This document shows, in pieces, positions 12,309 to 12,606 of a stretch of DNA of 12,606 nucleotides. The notes beneath the pieces are model-generated. The model did no database searches. It was not told the DNA's origin and saw only the letters and a list, made by a program, of their open reading frames with translations. The DNA lies in assembly GCA_021817025.1 (NCBI GenBank), contig JAKAWF010000083.1, positions 1 to 12,606 on the forward strand, in the 5' to 3' direction. The translations under genes were made by a program, and so were the position numbers. The DNA is from a bacterium. GTDB lineage: Bacteria > Chloroflexota > Dormibacteria > UBA8260 > Bog-877. The first letter of the stretch is position 1. Each line of letters opens with the position of its first letter.

Positions 12309-12556
12309 CGAAGGCGCTCCCACGGATTGGCGACAGCCTGGTCGATCAGCTGCCTATCCCGCTCCCAGTCCGGGTCGGGCGGGCCGCTGAACGCGTCGGC
12401 GATGTCATCCCACCGCTGCCACCGCTTCGGGGCGGCGGGGACCAAGCGGGCCGCGAGCCGACCTGCAACCGTGATGTCGATCTCCTCGCCCCCTTCGACT
12501 CGGCGCACGAGTTCAGACGCGTCTTGGCGCAGTTCTCGAAGGCCCACAGTTCCCAT
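12305..12556 (-). CDS. Phd/YefM-type antitoxin
   Basis: An 83-residue antitoxin. The N-terminal DNA-binding fold is typical: MGTVGLRELRQDASELVRRV, then EGGEEIDITVAGRLAARLVP, as in Phd/YefM proteins. The C-terminal half (DDIADAFSGPPDPDWERDRQ, then LIDQAVANPW) is the flexible arm that should wrap the toxin. It should repress its own promoter, alone and with the toxin. The ATG at 12556 is preferred because the fold begins there. TACCAT lies 6 nt upstream, so the mRNA is probably leaderless; no Shine-Dalgarno is seen. The stop overlaps the toxin start (GTGA). Confidence 0.92.
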   Translation of the reverse strand: MGTVGLRELRQDASELVRRVEGGEEIDITVAGRLAARLVPAAPKRWQRWDDIADAFSGPPDPDWERDRQLIDQAVANPWERLR

Positions 12557-12562
12557 ACATCA

Positions 12563-12583
12563 ATGGTAGCACAGGTGCTATCA
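12563..12583 (-). promoter_or_regulatory. Promoter and palindromic operator of the Phd/VapC pair
   Basis: TAGCAC (12567-12572) and GTGCTA (12575-12580) form a perfect 6-2-6 palindrome, and the symmetry extends outward with one mismatch to TG and CA. The left end overlaps the minus-strand -10 box TACCAT (12563-12568), which ends 6 nt before the antitoxin ATG. Binding of a Phd dimer would therefore cover the promoter. No clear -35 box was found. Confidence 0.6.
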
Positions 12584-12606
12584 CCGCTTCTAGGGCAGGG
12601 CGGACC

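Overview
The window is GC-rich (roughly two thirds G+C by eye) and has high third-position GC. It carries two VapBC/Phd-type toxin-antitoxin pairs, a LysR regulator, an OmpR-type two-component system and an AIM24-family protein. Several genes seem to have a TANNNT -10 box only 6-8 nt before the start codon, as in leaderless mRNAs. This suits a high-GC soil-type bacterium such as an actinomycete or a related lineage (Dormibacterota/Chloroflexi-like). No rRNA, tRNA or lineage-specific marker gene is present, so the taxonomy is an inference. No insertion sequence, integrase, CRISPR array or RNA gene was found.

Layout. (1) 1-496: on the minus strand, the N-terminal part of a coiled-coil protein of a putative nuclease-like family, cut by the window edge. 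(2) 674-2068: a divergent pair, an NTF2/SnoaL-like protein (minus) and a LysR regulator (plus). They share a 102-nt promoter region with interlocking GTGTC/GACAC arms. A doubtful 90-codon frame overlaps the LysR stop by ATGA. (3) 2472-3550: a minus-strand unit of ribbon-helix-helix antitoxin, PIN toxin and a small four-helix membrane protein. (4) 3551-3967: no clear gene, but several strong inverted repeats. (5) 3968-5230: a plus-strand unit of a NYN-domain (LabA-like) protein that seems to lack its first catalytic Asp, an unknown helical protein coupled by an ATGA overlap, and a possible 62-aa membrane peptide. (6) 5488-8761: a minus-strand cluster read as a secreted Ser/Pro-rich protein, a sensor kinase, an OmpR-family regulator and a secreted PepSY-like protein. 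It ends at a 12-bp GC-rich hairpin. (7) 9003-9974: a zinc-independent quinone oxidoreductase. (8) 9975-10434: no convincing gene. (9) 10435-11582: an AIM24-family protein and a small helical protein in one operon. (10) 11626-12556: a minus-strand Phd/VapC-type toxin-antitoxin pair, possibly with a third coupled frame, and a perfect TAGCAC/GTGCTA operator upstream.

How parts may work together. LysR probably controls the divergent SnoaL-like gene. Both antitoxins have a repeat over or beside their own promoter, which fits autoregulation. The kinase and regulator are translationally coupled (GTGA). Both flanking secreted proteins carry an N-terminal signal or anchor and almost the same Gln/Ser tail, which suggests that they are paired envelope components or inputs of this signalling system. 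The most unusual items are the NYN operon with the substituted catalytic residue, the twin-tailed secreted proteins around the two-component system, and the recurring leaderless promoter geometry.
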